From Pelargonium x hortorum (lineage: Eukaryota > Streptophyta > Magnoliopsida > Geraniales > Geraniaceae), in contig JAYMTJ010000047.1 in NCBI GenBank assembly GCA_036897525.1, positions 1 to 64,000 on the forward strand: a DNA stretch of 64,000 bases. The letters run 5' to 3'. The position numbers and the translations under genes are program-made. Below the pieces are notes generated by a model. It ran no database searches. It had not been told where the DNA came from and worked only from the letters and a program-made list of their open reading frames with translations. This document shows, one piece after another, positions 10,801 to 25,800 of the stretch; within the stretch, counting starts at the first letter, position 1, and every line of letters begins with the position of its first letter.

Positions 10801-13800
10801 CTACCTATTATAGATGCCTTTGGATCGCTCTTTCTATACTTTCTAAATATAGTGCTTTCATTTCAAAAGTCCTCTAAGCAGGTATGCCTCTGTGGATTAT
10901 GCAAGTGAGCCCCCTTTTCACTTTTTTCCGTTGTGTTATTGCATAAAAGTAAGTATAGGAGCTCGGGCCGGGGCAGATAAAGTTATTTGTAGGATATTCC
11001 TGAGGCTAAAAGCCCCCGCGGAACCCCTTTTTCATTCTATACAGGATAGGAGAAGGGTTAGGCTTCCATAGCAAGTACTAAAATTTGAGTGTTTTCACAA
11101 CTTAGCATAAATTAAAGTAAAGTTTAAGAATAAGGGGTTTAGAATCGCTTAGATAAGGAATATTTTACAAAATACTCTTGAAATACTGGAAATTTGTAAT
11201 TGAATATACCAAGAGTCGCCTATTAGCTTACAACTTCACTCCTCGGGCAATTGAAATTATATAAAGAGACTCCTAAATACCCCTCATGCGGAGGCGCTCA
11301 AACCTTTTATTAGAAAATATAAGGAGACACTTTCATACATCATTAAGCCAAGCTAGTGTTATCGTGAAATAGCTGAATAAACTTACATCTTTTATCTTTG
11401 TATTATAACTTAGAATCCCATTTTATCTATATCCAAAAGCAGTTATCTTTTAGTTTTAGAAAATGAAAATAGGGGTTTCTCTAAGTTTCTATGGTATTTG
11501 TATCGGGGTATCCGAGGGGGCTCATCTATAAACTTCCGTGAATCTACATCTCTTATCATTAAAGGTGTTGTGCCAGGATATCCGGCCCCCAACGAGTTAA
11601 CAAAAAAGCTGCTTTAGTCCAATAAGGGGTACTACTGACTAACTTTAGTGCAAAATAACTTATGTCTAATCATTCTAAATTGTACTGTCCGCCAGTTGCC
11701 AGGAAAAAGAGGTTTGGAATCTTTTTTTTATATACCTGGTAAGTGCCGGAATTCCTAACCCTTTCCTTTAATCCCATAGTGTGTACTTTCTGTTCGGGAA
11801 TTAAAATATACTATAACCCTGCCGTAAGGTCCCTAGAAGGGAACTTTCCTGTCTAGCAACTATAAACACTCCTATGCTTAGCAATTTCGTAAGGAATACC
11901 CCAGCCCCAACCCCGCTATTAGATTATAAAAACCGTTAACATGATACCTTAGGCAATCTTTTTGCATCTTTGAAGACCCACAAAATAGAGGACCCGGCTA
12001 GAATCCCTAAGTAATGCACTTTTTACAAGCAGGAAAATATCAAAAGTTAATTGCCCTCTTTATTCTTTTACAATACCGAGACATTGAGAATTCCTGAATA
12101 TTTATTTTATTACCTACTCTTTGCTTAACAAGCTAAGCTATGTCTAGTAAGAGCAAACAAGCAAGAAATCCTGGGCAGTTTTGAATATATAAATGTAACA
12201 GAATACCCACAAGGGAAAGTACAAAGAATAGGTAGAAGGACACCTACGCCTTTGCTAAAACCTTCTTGTCTTCGTAAAAAAAGAAAGGGATTCAGCTTCA
12301 GATCGGAATCTAACTAAGCAATCCGAGGAATAGTAGGTGATAAAAAGTCCGATTTTCCTACAGTCCCATAAGTCTTTTTAATCTAATCAGCTCCCAATCC
12401 CAAACCAGAGGCGTGTAAGAGGGGCTCTGTTTAGGACTAAATGCCCCGGGTTTCTCCTATTTCAAGATACAAATATTAAAGTAACGTAGAATTTGAATTG
12501 CCAGTTTTAACTAATAAAGGAACATGTCCTTAGAATACTTCAATAACTTTTTTTTTTCAATTCCTATTAGGGAGGTTTTGCTATATTTAAAGATTTCTAA
12601 TTAACGTCGCAGTTTTTAGTGTGCTTTCCTGTTTTGAGGAGTTATGGGGTAAATACCGGGGTAGGATTAAAGGATTTTTAGTTTTAGGGAGACCTTAGAA
12701 TTTTTGACTTGAAAAAAAAACTCAGGGTTAAATAAAGGTGTTGTTATATTGTAGTAGCAAGCAGAAAAGAAAGGGGGATTTTAAAGCGGATTAGTTCAGA
12801 GAGCAGTAGAAGTTTTAGTCAATTATGACAATAGAATAAAGATAGAAATAGGGGGTTCTTTTAGCTACAAAAATCAATTCTAAATTAGGGGTTCAGAGTT
12901 ACGGCGCAAAAGGGAATCCTGTGCTTGATGGAAACTTTAGCTAGTAATAAAATTCCTTAAGTCTCCAGAATAAACTGTTCTAATTATTGGTGCAGAGAAG
13001 TAAGCAATACAGAGGCACCCCTTACCTTAGACTTAGTTCTCTATTCGTTACTCAATTCCTTAAAGGAGCTCGAAAGGCCTGTGTGGACTCTACTTTACGT
13101 TCCTAAACTCTTTCTTAATACCTATACTGACTTTTGACTCTTCAAGATCATACCTATTCTATCCATATCTTGTTTCTCCCTAGACCTATATCTTTCTCCA
13201 GACCAGAGCTAGGCCTAACTTGATACCCCCTTCTTTTCTATTTCTAACAACTCCTCTCTTAAGACCTTACTTGTAGCTAGGGGCACTTCCAAGAAAAAAC
13301 CTTTAATAACATTTAGTAATATAATTTGAATTCCTAAGGTTCATTCCTTAACTTATATTTGTTTTTGGCTTTCTATATAGGGAGTTCATTAGACTTTGCT
13401 TTTGTATTCCTAAGAGGCAGGTTCCGTTATTAGTCAAAATTTGCAGAGGGCTTTAAAATTAGAATTAAAAAGGCTCAAATAGATGTCTCGCAATTCCCAC
13501 AAAAGGTTATTTCTTAAATAACTTGAGGCCTTCGACGAATCATTTTTAAGATAAGGGATTCAAGACTAAAATCTACGTGGGTTAGCATGCTAGTATCAAA
13601 GGAGAAAGGCTCCAATCTCTTAGGAAAACTAAAAAGCATTATAAAAAACCTAATTTCTCAAAGTATACCTTTACAAGAACCTTAAAGTTTTTTTTTAAGA
13701 GTGTAAAAATCACAGGAATACAAGATATAATATATGCCCCAGGAAGTGCAGTGTTAGATCATAAGTCAAAATAGAAACGGGTTTATTAAACTTCGGGATC

Positions 13801-16737
13801 CCCTGCAAAAGTTATCCGGGCAGAAGAAAGCAACTTACTAAGGAATATAGTCTAATTTCTTGGCAGTCATAAAAACACTAAGAAAAGACCCCGAAAAGTG
13901 TGCCACCCTATTTTCTAAATTTTATGAGAAGGGTTCTCTAACTCGTTTTAAGCTATAAGAATGTTACATATTTGCTTCCTAATCCCAGCGTTAAGCTAAG
14001 CGAAGGTTTGGCTGCATTATTATTACTAAATTAGAAAGTATATATAGGAAACTTTTAAACTTTAAGGAAAGTCCTTCTTAGATTTCCTAGAAATTCGTCA
14101 ATAAATTGTTAGTCCTAAAGTGGTGCAGTATAAAGATCTGGGAAATGTTCATTTATTTTATAAAAAGACTTCTATTTTAATTAATGTATTAACCCGGATA
14201 AAACAGAGCCCTTAAGGCACTATTACAATTTATAGCAATCAAGCTCTGTACAACACTTTAAAATCAAAGTATTTTAAATATCCCATAGCTTAAACCTAAC
14301 CCTATCCTGAAGATATCGCAACTTTTTTTTTTCTATAAAGGTACTTCTTTTTTGTGGATTTCTTGCCAAGTGCAACGGGAATGCTCTAATTTATATAACC
14401 AAGGCTTTATAAAGTGTTGCGGATAACGGCTCTAGGAGCAATATAAAACAAGCCTATATTATTAGTATTTAAAGGGTGGGTCACTAAACAAAGTTCCCTT
14501 TATGAGAGGATCCTAACGGCTTTTGTTGTCTAAAATTAGAGTGGACTCAGTCATTTATTTGGAAGAGTACTCTAGGACATGTAAGATTCTTAACTTGGTT
14601 ATAGCAAACCGGTTACAAAAGGGAATTAGTACACAATCCTTGCGATACCATAAATCATAATAAGATTTTTCAGGTTAACCAAAACCGGGCGGGCAGTCAT
14701 AAGATTTACCGGCTATTACAATCTGATAGTTAGCTTTCCAAGAAAGAAGATTTCTTGTATTCATTTCCCGGCTAAAAGCTTAGGCAAGAACAAACAATTA
14801 GAACAGTTTTCTATGAGTCCTTTACCGGCTCATTAGATCGGAACTTCCTTCCAAATAGACTCTCTTTCTGTTATTCAGTATCAGGACTCATATCCAGTTC
14901 ATCCCATAAAAAGCTAGAGATCCATCGACCACGAGAGATTGCAAGGACCGACTGAGAAGAATCGGAGTTTAGAGTATTCCTCTACAAGGGATGCTTTAGG
15001 TTAGAGTTTAGCTACAACTGATTGGTTACAGACTAGAAAGATATAGTTCATTTCAGAGACTGTGTTCTTAATGTTCCTTTTTAAGATTAGTTATAAAAGC
15101 AGGTTTATATACCCTCTTTTCCATTAGCACCATTTGCTTAAGAAAATACTAGGACTGTACTCTTAACAAAACCAAATACAAAATGCGTAAACCAACGGAC
15201 TTCCACTTTACTGATTCATGAATAAGACTAAGAAAAACCTGTAATTACAGTTGATCGTTGAAAAAAAACCGACACTTTAATTACAACAGGATCCTTCTTG
15301 GAGCTAGTTCTATACAAAAGGCTTTTAGGGTACTATAACATTTATGGGGAGCGTAGACTTCTTACTAAAAAGGTGTATAAAACCATCTTACAAGGTTCCT
15401 ATCTTAGCTAGGCTAGGGGAACTCTCTGTACCCTATAGATTCAGAATTTCTACATTATTCCTATTGTAATAAAGGGTTTAGACTAATAAAACTCAGCAGT
15501 TATCCGCAATTAGATTAATACATATACAACCAATTTCATTTACCTGCGTCCATCAACACAGAGTTTTAGAGTCAAAGTATCTTAGCAAGTCGAGTGCTAC
15601 TCTATCTATATTTCAAAACTTTAAAATATTTCTGAAGCCCAGTATCTCAATTATCTATTAGTTCTGCTAGAAAAACTTTTAGTGAGTAAAGGGTGTTTAC
15701 TGGGCTACAACGGGCTTCTAAAGTACTGAATTTTAGCTGCCTTATAGGTAAAGGTAGTAGACTCTTGTAATTTGTAGGATCGCCTAATGGCCTGTTTGTG
15801 GCAGAGAAGCTAGTTGTTTTCTTACTTAAATTAATTAAAGGTTATGTAAGTTGTAAGATAATAAATACCCTTAGTAGAGTAGAAGAGGGCTTTATTAAGT
15901 CTGTAGAAGTAGTCCGGCTTCTAAGATGTTAACTATTTCTAATTAAAATTCCACTAACTAAACAGGGTATCATACACTGAAATAGATTCTATAGTATACA
16001 TTATATTTACTTTACTGCAGATTTTCTTCTTGTTTTGCCACCTCGACGAGTACCCATTATAACTCTTTGATTTTGTCTTCCATAGTATAACTAAATGCTG
16101 AAATTCGAAATATTACTTCAGATAAATAAAAATATAGGGTAAAACTAGTACAAACAAAGTGAACTTTTTAAGTAAGAAGCATACAAAAAGGAAATACTCA
16201 CTCTTTCAATAAGTACTAACTCGTTTATATGTTTATATATTGAAATTGAAAGCCTTTCTTATAAGAGATATTCAAATTTAGTAAAACCTCTAGTCAGGAA
16301 AAACTAAAATTAACCCCCTTAGATGAAGATCCATATCGTAAGGAAAAGCAGGAAATTTAGATATAATTATAATACAAGAAGTAATCTTTAATAGTCATAA
16401 GTGTAAGAAAGGTACCGGGCTGTAATACCCCTTAGAAGGCCGCTGCTAAGACCCAGGGAGAGCTCCAAAAAGAAAGGTTTGATCTTGGCGGGGTGTTACT
16501 AAGTAAGTCAAGAGCAAGTTGATGGGGTTCTCTTTATTAAGGGGGAGTCCTCCGCTTTTTAAGTCCTGGATATTCCTCTTTGAGATATAGAAATGAAATA
16601 GGTTAGAGTCTTATGATAAAGTCAATTCTAATATAGGTTATCCCGGAAAAAGAATCTACATATAATATAGAAAATGGAGCCCTGTTGAAAAGCGATAGAA
16701 TTAATCACACGGAACAAAATAAATATCATAGTAGATC
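7818..16737. other. Gene-free stretch
   Basis: No gene is recognised on either strand. Open frames are at most about 76 codons and have no family features. The DNA is AT-rich with many short homopolymer runs. I saw no domain V of a group II intron, no rRNA segment and no convincing tRNA fold. Confidence 0.6.
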
Positions 16738-16809
16738 TTTACTAGGACTAGAACCTACGAACATCAGATTAAAAAGTGTATGTTTTACCAACAGAGCTAT
16801 ACCACACCT
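16738..16809 (-). pseudogene. trnK: Decayed tRNA, trnK(UUU)-like
   Basis: Read on the minus strand the segment has the tRNA order: TATAGCTCTGTTGGTAAAAC as D-arm region, ACTTTTTAATC as an anticodon region with UUU, and TTCGTAGGTTCTAGTCCTA as T-arm. This resembles plant mitochondrial trnK (TATAGCTCAGTTGGTAGAGC). The D-stem and anticodon stem no longer pair and the acceptor strands do not match, so it is very probably a dead copy. Identity as trnK rests on the TATAGCTC...GTTGG word and the TTTT in the anticodon region. trnW-like or other origins are possible. Confidence 0.6.
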
Positions 16810-19800
16810 CGTATATCAAGCTTCAAGGTATAAGGCTAGTAGTACCCTTAATTTCATTCTGTTGATAGGCCTATCGTTTTAAGGTTAAGGAGTTAAAAAA
16901 GTAGGTTTAATCCGTTAGAATAAACAGTAAGCTAAACCCTTGTAAGTTCTTGTCGATGGCCAAGGTATGTGATAGCAGTCCAATGTCAACAGTTGTTCTT
17001 GAGAGTATAGTATATTCCTAATGAATTAATTCCCTTTGGATAGTTATAGTTTTTTTTAAAAAGGACTCTCTATGAGTTTTCCAGTTGTATGTATTTGGTA
17101 AGGGTTTACTTCTTATATTTTCATTAGCCACTAAGTTGTAGCTCTTCTGTCGGAAGTCTTTCTTCACAAGTATAGGAAACAACCTATTTCCATTGCCGTT
17201 TTCTTTTGATTTGAGACCTAGGTTTTCTCTAAGAAATAGTTTAGGAATCTTAGCAAGGAATGGAGGAAGTAAAGTCCAAGTCTTAGCAATCCACTGAAGG
17301 CAAGTTGACTTGGTTCACTCTTTTCTGGAGGTTACCAACTCTAAAGTTCTTCGGCTAAGAACTACTTAAGTCATTAACTACTCGAGCTCTTATTCTTCCA
17401 CTTTCAACTCATCCTAAGGTGCCTACTCAGTATCTGCTAATGTCAGTGTTTATTAAAGACATTAGGTGCTACCGAAACCTCTTTCTTCTCTTAGCAAGTG
17501 AAGGATGTGGGTCAATGAGTGCAATCAATTCGAAGCTGGGCTAGTGCAGATGGTGAGTCGAAGTGAAACAATCATATAAGCGATTATGGTCAACGGATTC
17601 GTTTCATTAGAACTGTGACATCGTGTATACAGTCAATTCTTAGTCTATTAAGAAGAATGAGCTGCTAGTGGTGTTTAGAGTATGGGAGATAGTGTTCTTC
17701 CTGTCATGTACTTATTGACATCCCTCGATAGCAAAGTACAGACTTTCGACAGGATGGTAGGTTCCTGAGATCTAAGTAGGCTTTCAAGAGTCATTATCAT
17801 ACCTACACCGACTAGAAGAGGGAAGATGTAAATACAGATAATAGATCTTTCTTTGAGTTCTTCTGTAGCTAACTGACTCTTGTGTCTTGGAAACCGAGTT
17901 GCTAAACCCTTTGAAGTCGAAAGCAAGGGTCTGTAATAGGAGTCAGTAGGCTATCTAGTCATAGGTCCGAGAAATGTATTCCTGTGTTCTTGGCTTTGTT
18001 AATGAAACCTCCAATATAGAGAAAAGTCATAAGTCACCTCGGTTTTGACTCGAATACCACGCAAGATTACATCCATAAATGAAAGAAAAATCTTATACTG
18101 TTGTTAAAAAAAGTGGGTCCTCAAGGTGTATGAAAGCAGAAACTCTGTACCTTTCCGTTCTTTCAAAACCCTAAATTAAGGAGCTCCTATAAGGTCCGGT
18201 TTCACATTTCACGCAAATACTTTCATATACTATAGTTAGGGGTATTTTATGCTTAATAAGAAGAGGATAAGACTATACAACTAACAATACAGGGACGATC
18301 GTAGCTACAAGAAGAACCATAGGGCAGGGAATACCGTCTATAAGAAGAGTCCTGCTAAGAAAGCTACAGGTAAGAATTAGGCTACAAAGAAACATAAGAG
18401 TATAGCTTATAATACAGGTAAGAAGTTTCAAATACAGGGTTAAAGTGATAGTATATATCAGTAAGCAAGTAAGGAGTTTTCCCTATTCTAAAGATTTCCT
18501 TGTTGTTAGTTTAGCGCTAGCGTTCTAGTAATTATTTGTAGGATTCTGTGCCTGTTTATAGTCCTTTTAAGAAAGAAATTCAGGGTTTCACTTCACAAAG
18601 AATAAGCCCGAGCTCTTCTTTCCAGATAGACTTATCCTATATATAGGTGCTATACCCTCGTTGTTAGGACTTGGGGAAAGCTATAAGGGAGATACCCGTC
18701 TGTTCTAATGTTCTAGCTAGGCTTGTATTCTATAGTTATTCTAGAGTAATACAGGTAGGTTCTATACTTTTTACAAGATAATATTAAGCAGTTTCTGTTT
18801 TTTTAAAGAGCTTTAGAAAATCTCGTAACTTGAGAGACTCATGTTAGTCCCAGTCTTAACTCTTACACATAAAAGCCTAAGTGACCCCTAAGGGGATATT
18901 CCCACCGCGTTCTGTTTATAATCTTTCTAGCTGTAATAAAGACTTATTAGGACTGTTATGATATGAAACGTGTAAATTCCTATGGATCTATCTCTGCTTT
19001 ATCTCGGTAATTATAGGATTCCTTGAAATTGACTACTGAAAGGGATTTCTTATGGGATTGCATGTTCTTGAATTAAATTAGTAGTTATTCAGCTAAAGTA
19101 AGGCTTGCTTTTGTGTTCGAGGGCTTAGGATATTGAATGAAGGCTTAAGCTCAAGTGAAAGTCTTTCTTTTGTTGGTCTCCTGGAGTCTAGGAGTTGGTT
19201 TTGTGCTATTTCAGGTTTCCATTTGCAAGTTTTAGAGAATGCTAACTTAACTTAATTTCTATTCATTTTACGAAAGTTCCAGGTATTCTTAGATAATAGG
19301 TAAGTAACTAACTTAGGAAAATGCTTAATCTTAAAAGGGAACTTCCCATTCCATTCTATTCTGGTTTATAGGATCCAAAGTACAGTACAATTAATTATAA
19401 GGAATTGGAGTTCCTGGACCTTTAACTTCTTAGGCCTTTAATTTAAGGTTTTTTGAGAGTTTATAGATTCCGGTTCTAATCTAGTAAGGAGTTTAATAAA
19501 CCTGATTCTATTTGTTTCCTTAGTGCTATTTAGATTCTACTGGAAAATGCCATAATCTACAGTAAACGGGTTACTGATTCTAGTCATTCTAACAGAATGA
19601 AGAAAGGCTAGTGCGTGCAGCTAAGACTGCGGAGGCTTCTAATGTTTACGCCGGCAAAGTATTATACATAAACAGAGTTCTTGAGTTTCTGAGATTCCTA
19701 ACCTAACTAGAAATCCAAGTTTTTAGTCTGGTGAAATGAGATAATCCTAAGTCTTAATGGAACCGATGTTATTCTCTGGAATGCGATGATGTTGCTAAAG

Positions 19801-22800
19801 CTAGATGAAAACTGGTCAATCTAGGTACTTTTCAGGTTGTACCAAAGTTTGCCTTAGAACCAAACTATCTCTGTCAATGCCTGCTGGAATTACAATAAGT
19901 TAATTAATTCTTCCTAATAGCTAGTGAAAGCTGTTCTTGCTAATGTCCTACTTTCACTTGCGAAGGTCCGGGTTTCAAGAGCTTTCCAGGTGGATTTAAG
20001 GGAGAGTTGGCGGGTGTAATGCAGTGAGAATTGTAGAAGGGATACATTTTGAAACAAAGAGCTAGCCATTTCTTTCATCTGAACAGTAAGACACCTCTAT
20101 TAGCAACTACTGATGGTGCAAGTGTAGCTAACAGTTTTCTTGATTCTTTGTTGAAACTTTTCTACTATATAATAAAGATAGTGAACAACTGAATACACCA
20201 CCTGCTAAACCTTGAACTGGAAAGCTGGTAACTATAATAACAACTCACATCCCGGTCTAGGTATTAGAAGAAAAGAAAGGTATACAGAATAAGATAGCCT
20301 TGAGAAAGTGCACTGAAAAGGATCAATCAGACTTTGACTCTGACCACAAGCTAAAGCTTGCCTCTTCTTTCTTAGCTGGTAATGGTTGTATTCCCGCTAA
20401 GAAGATTCCTATTTCATTAGCTACTAGGAAGGGACTCCTCTTCTCTCAAGGGAATATAACAAAGCCCAACTAGAACAAAGAGGATTCTCTTCCTTGTATA
20501 GATAGTACTCTCCGAACTCATTCTCTCTATACTCAGTTTATCTTCCTTGCTATCCCAACTGTTAGAACAAGATTCACTTTCTTATGTTATCTGCGCTACA
20601 ATTCCTAGAGTACTTCCTAAACGAATGAACTTGAAAGCAAGCAAAGGCAACCGCAAGGTTGAAGTCCTTTCCGGTGCGGCTATCTCTAAGCTGTTCAATA
20701 GCAAGCTTTCAAGCTCAAGCAAGCTTGCCTCAATTGACCAACTTTCAAGGTGCTTTCAATTAACAACTGCACAGTATTGATAGTACTCTCCTACCTAGCT
20801 ACACCGGACTGGCTGACAAGAGTGGGGGTTCTTAGTTATTTAGAAGTTACTTATTTCACTCTTTATTTGGAAGTTTATGATCTAGTATCAGGAGTCTTTA
20901 TTGGCTCTATTTAACCTTCATGAGATGTATGAACAAGAGTCTCAGGATTTGTTTCATCTCTTATAGTCTCATAGTCATCATCAGTACTGTAGGATATTCG
21001 AAAGGTACAAGATCTCAAAAGTCAACATCAGCATAATCATTCAATGGAGGATATCTAGATACCAATACCAATTTTGGATTCGAACAACTCGTAGTATAAA
21101 ATAAAAGTGTAAAAAAGCGGAGGAAATCTTGCACTTTACTCTAGACTCAAGGACTTACTTTATCAGGGGGACTTTTCTCTGGGAGCAAGGAATTCTAGTA
21201 GAGTGCATACCAAATCTAGGTAAAAATGAGAATTAGATGGATTGTCTGCAGCTCCTACAGGAACCCCGCATGAAATATGATATCTAGTTCTTTACTTATA
21301 TAACTATAACAGTGAGAAACCCCTTTTCGGATAGGACGGGATACAATTCAGAATGTTCTCCTACTTTGTTTTATCACCTTCTATCAAGAAATTCAAGGAC
21401 AATGTAAACCTCTTCTATGAGTTTCAAAGCACTAACTAGCTGTCAATCAAATGGGGTCCCTAATAACCGTAAGCCTACTATGGGATTGTAGTTTTTCAAG
21501 ATAAGAAATAATATATTTCAGCCAATCCGTAGCATAGAACATCTATTTGTGATTTTATTTAGTGTATTACTAAGAAAATATTCCAAACAAAGACTCAAGA
21601 ATTGACTCTGATGTAAGCGGCAGGCGATCATAAAAAAGTGTTTTCCAATCCTTTTGTATCACTAACTTTTCCAGTAATTGCCTAGTTCTTTGTATAGAGT
21701 CAACCGGGTTCCCCCGTGTTAGATTCAAACAATCCAATCCGGTTTTCCATTAATCATGTGTATCCGATACTTTATAAATAGAAATTAAGAAGACTAGAGC
21801 TTCACTGTTCCTTTCTATTACTATTCCTATTTCATCGAAGTAAAGTAAAGACCTCTCTAATGCTACAGATTTTAGGTAGCTAAGATAAAATGACATGAGT
21901 TTTTATAAGTGCCTCAGATATGTCAGTGTTATTACTAGGGCCGATTGCACTCTTGTAATACACGAAACTCCTACTAAAAAAATGAATAGGAGAGAGTAAA
22001 GGAGTAATCCCTTTGAATAGAATCTAGAAAAAACTCGAGTTCTCGATTAAGCTTCGTAAATCGGTAGCTAAGTTCTATTATTTACAGGGATTTGGGTATA
22101 CCAGCTGCAGAGCCTTAATTAATAACGAGGGGGTTCGCTCCATATAAAGCGATAAAAATCTATTACTAATCTTTATCTCGAAGTAACCCTTTTTAAGCTC
22201 TTCCAACTACAAAATGCATTGAAAGCAATACTATAACTTTGACACAAAAATGACAAGAAAGTCAGGATTGTGAAGTCTCTAACCAAAACAAAACATTGGA
22301 AGTGCCCTTTTTTCTTTTATTTAAAACTACTTAAATTAACACTTTCTAGTTCTAGTTATTTGCTGAACCGAAATCCACTTTTTAGCCCGACTTCTCCGCT
22401 CCTATAATGAGAAAAACCCTCTAAAACGAAATACAAATTTGACAAGATGTCTCACTTGTACGAAACCCGTAAATTCATGGATGGATATCTCTTGGCTAGC
22501 GGGCTCCTTCTATACTTTGTTCTTGGGATTGCACTTATGACTCATGACAGCATTAATAGGAAGAAACCAGGCTAACTATTTTTCATATCTGGTATCATTA
22601 CAATAAATAGGTGCTTCTCAGTACTACATTGTAAGGGTTTCTAAATGTACAAGGTTCGAGTCGTATTATTTTTGAGTTGGTACTTCTTTGGAAGTTCTAG
22701 TATAAAGTACTGGTTTCTCCTGGATATTTGTAAAGGGAAGTTTTTTGAGTTATAAAGGTATAAAGGAAATCCTGACTCAAGGGCCTATAAAGGGGTATCA

Positions 22801-25800
22801 ACACCTTATTAAGAGACCTCCAAATCGGATCCATTACCCTTAAGATTTAGAAAGTCTTTATATACAAGTAATATATAAACTTTGTTCCTGAAGTTTAGTA
22901 ATAAAGCCCAGAGATGCTATAGTAGGCGGCTATTAGGACTCAGTCATTTCGTACAAAGTGGAGAATCTAAGGGAATTCTAAGACTAGAAAGAGGACCCGG
23001 TTAAACATAAGCTAGTATTAAAAAACCAACTTTCTATTTCTAATATAAGGAAGGCTGCTAACTGCAAGAGGTGAATAAAGTCAAAGTCTAGCAGCTACTC
23101 GAGAGGTTCTAAGAATTCAAGTAGGAAAAGGTTTACTAAATCTAGGGGATTTGAGTCTTAGTATAGGGGAGTCGATTCTGTGCCACTAAAGTACTTAATT
23201 AAATATGTATAAGATTTCTTCTTAGTAAAGCATATAGTCATTACAAAGGGTTTCGGCCGCAGATCTAACTGAGGAATCTTAGGGTAATAAGGGGGAATAA
23301 AGTAATAAGCAATCCAACATTATATAGGAAATCGAACAAAACTTAACAAGGTCGCTAAGCTGGCAATAAAAAAGGCCATTCTAGATTAGAACTTCAGCAT
23401 TGTTTAGTTTCATTTTTATTAGTTATCATCGGCCCTTTGGAAGTCTTTCTTACTCCTGAATTTCTTATTAGGGCTGCCATATAGGAAGAAAATGGAAGGA
23501 ATTGCTTTTGTGTTCCTTATGTTTCCAGTTTCGGGTAGTGAAGTATAAGGGAGTTCTAAAGCTAGAGGTAATCCAACTCCTGTCTTAGTTACAGCAAGGA
23601 AGTCAAACTAAAGTAATACATCTCTTAAGGACGGTTCAGGTAGAAAGGCAAGCTTGTTTTTCTTCTTGTCCCTTGCCTGTTCCCAGTTAATAAAAGAGCA
23701 AGACTAGAAGGAATTGAGTCAATTTAGAAGCAAATAGCTAGTACCTGTACTCTTTCCCCTTTCCTGCGCGCAGTTTATTCTTAAGTTTTTAAGTATATAA
23801 GTACATAGGAAACAACTATTCTATCCTTCATTTCCTCTAGAATCACTGGTAATTCTATAACTAAGTCAAAACTTCCCTTTCCTTTTATGTTTAGGTAAAC
23901 CCGGTTATTAATAAAGACAGGTGCTTATAAAGTATAGTATATAGTAGAGAAGGAACCTAGCACAGGTCTAGCTCGTTAAAGTCTTCTTGTAAGAAAGAGG
24001 TTAGTTTCGTACAAATACAAAGTAACAGCAAAGTCTAGTTCAAAAGAAGAGACACCAAGTCATGAAGAAGAATTGAGTCAATAAAGTCATGAAAGCCAAG
24101 ATAAGAAAGATTAGGTAATATAAATATAGCTGAAGCTAAAGTAATTCTTACCTCTTTTTGTTAAATGTGAATGAAGTAACTAATCCTAGTTTTTCGGTAC
24201 TACTAAATGAATAGAAAGTATAAAAAAAAAAACAAGGCTGGAAAAGTCCAGAACAGAAGACCTCTTTCATTTTGAAAGTTTAAAGGAATCTCTAATGCTT
24301 TTGGAAGTTCTAATGCTTATGCGGTGCCCGTTTTGTTTACTGATTACGAGGTATTTCAATACTCTTCTATTCTAGTTGAGGCAAAACTCTTGAGAACTTG
24401 TACATTTAGGTCTTTTGCTCGCAGTACCAACTTAACTTCCCGAATCTGTCCTTTTCGGTGCAGTATAAACCTCAATTGTCAAATTCTCGGAGACTTTGTC
24501 AAGGCTTTTCACGGGCTTTACTTGATACTTATTTATATACCTAGTAGTATATGAGGTTAATATGAGTTCCTATTAGAAGGTACTTCTTTTTAATTACAAG
24601 AATTCCCTCTCAAGAGTAGGAGCTCGCTTGTGACACCGGTCTTTTCTAGACCTCCTACAATAAGCTAGGGCTTTAACAAGGACCCTCATAGATTATCAAG
24701 TACTCGAGGAAATATCCAAGAGCGGAAGATCCTTTGAAGTATAATCTTTTTAAGAAACCCTTTCCTATGTGAGCCCGTTTAATACTAAGGTTTAGCCTTT
24801 GTGACTCTTGATTACTACTGATAGTAAGCAGAAAATAGAGATAACTCCCTTTGAAATTGAAATAAATACAGACCCCTTTTCATCAAAGAGGGAAAGTATG
24901 TCATTTCAGGGATACTCATTTTTTCATTTCTTTATTAGTTCAGAGGTTTTTCTGTGTTAGTTTCAAGAACCCTGTTTATATTAGGGTATTCCCGATTTTC
25001 TAGAAATACGATAATCAAGAGCCGAATCTTGCAAGACTAGTAGAGTAACCCGCTTGCTTTAGCACTGAATGTACAATTATGCGTTCAACAATAAAACTTG
25101 GTATGGTCTAAGGGGTTACGTACAAGCTTTTCCTTAGTGACTCTTACCAATTCAAGACTCCCACTTTCGGATAGGTTTTCGAGCAACTTTTGGCAAGCTA
25201 AATCGCTGAGATTATATTAAAAAAACCATCACCAAGAGACCCAAGCCTATTTGTGAATGTAGTATATGCCTTAGGAGGTGCTTTTAATTCAACCGCAAGC
25301 CTTTGTTTATAAACGGAAGGGTTTGCCGAATTCTGGCATAAATAACTTTTTTTGTTTTGGTAGGTATATGGTTACACTCTTGTTAAGTTACTTTTTTAAA
25401 ACTAGCTAGAATTCTTTTAGTAATCCCGTCGGAATACATTTCTTATAAACCTGACTAGGAATTTTAGAAAGTGGTATTATAAGGACTACCGTCTATTCTA
25501 TTGATCCCAGAGTTGTACGTTTTGAACCGCTTCTGAATATTTTTATAATTAAAACGAAGTCGAAATTCACACGGATGACAGGGGTTCCAGTACAGATCCA
25601 CACCAAAGGAAATGAGTCTCGTACGCTTCTTGAAAAATAGATTATATAACAACCGGAACTCTTTAATCCTTTAAAATTTGACATGGAAATTCCCTCTATA
25701 TACAATACATAAAGCTTACTTTACCCATCAGTGTAATAGGAAAAGTGTCATCTGAACTTTGCTTTTTTAAGACTTCTATAAAGGTAAAATCATAGAAAGC

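Noticed and set aside
17675-17926. 83-codon minus-strand frame in a less AT-rich patch
   Set aside because: It has no recognised motif or neighbour support. It is consistent with a chance open frame.
2396-24594. 15-mer AAGGTACTTCTTTTT near 2398, 14338 and 24579
   Set aside because: Three matches of this length in an AT-rich 64-kb window can arise largely by chance, and the flanks do not align.
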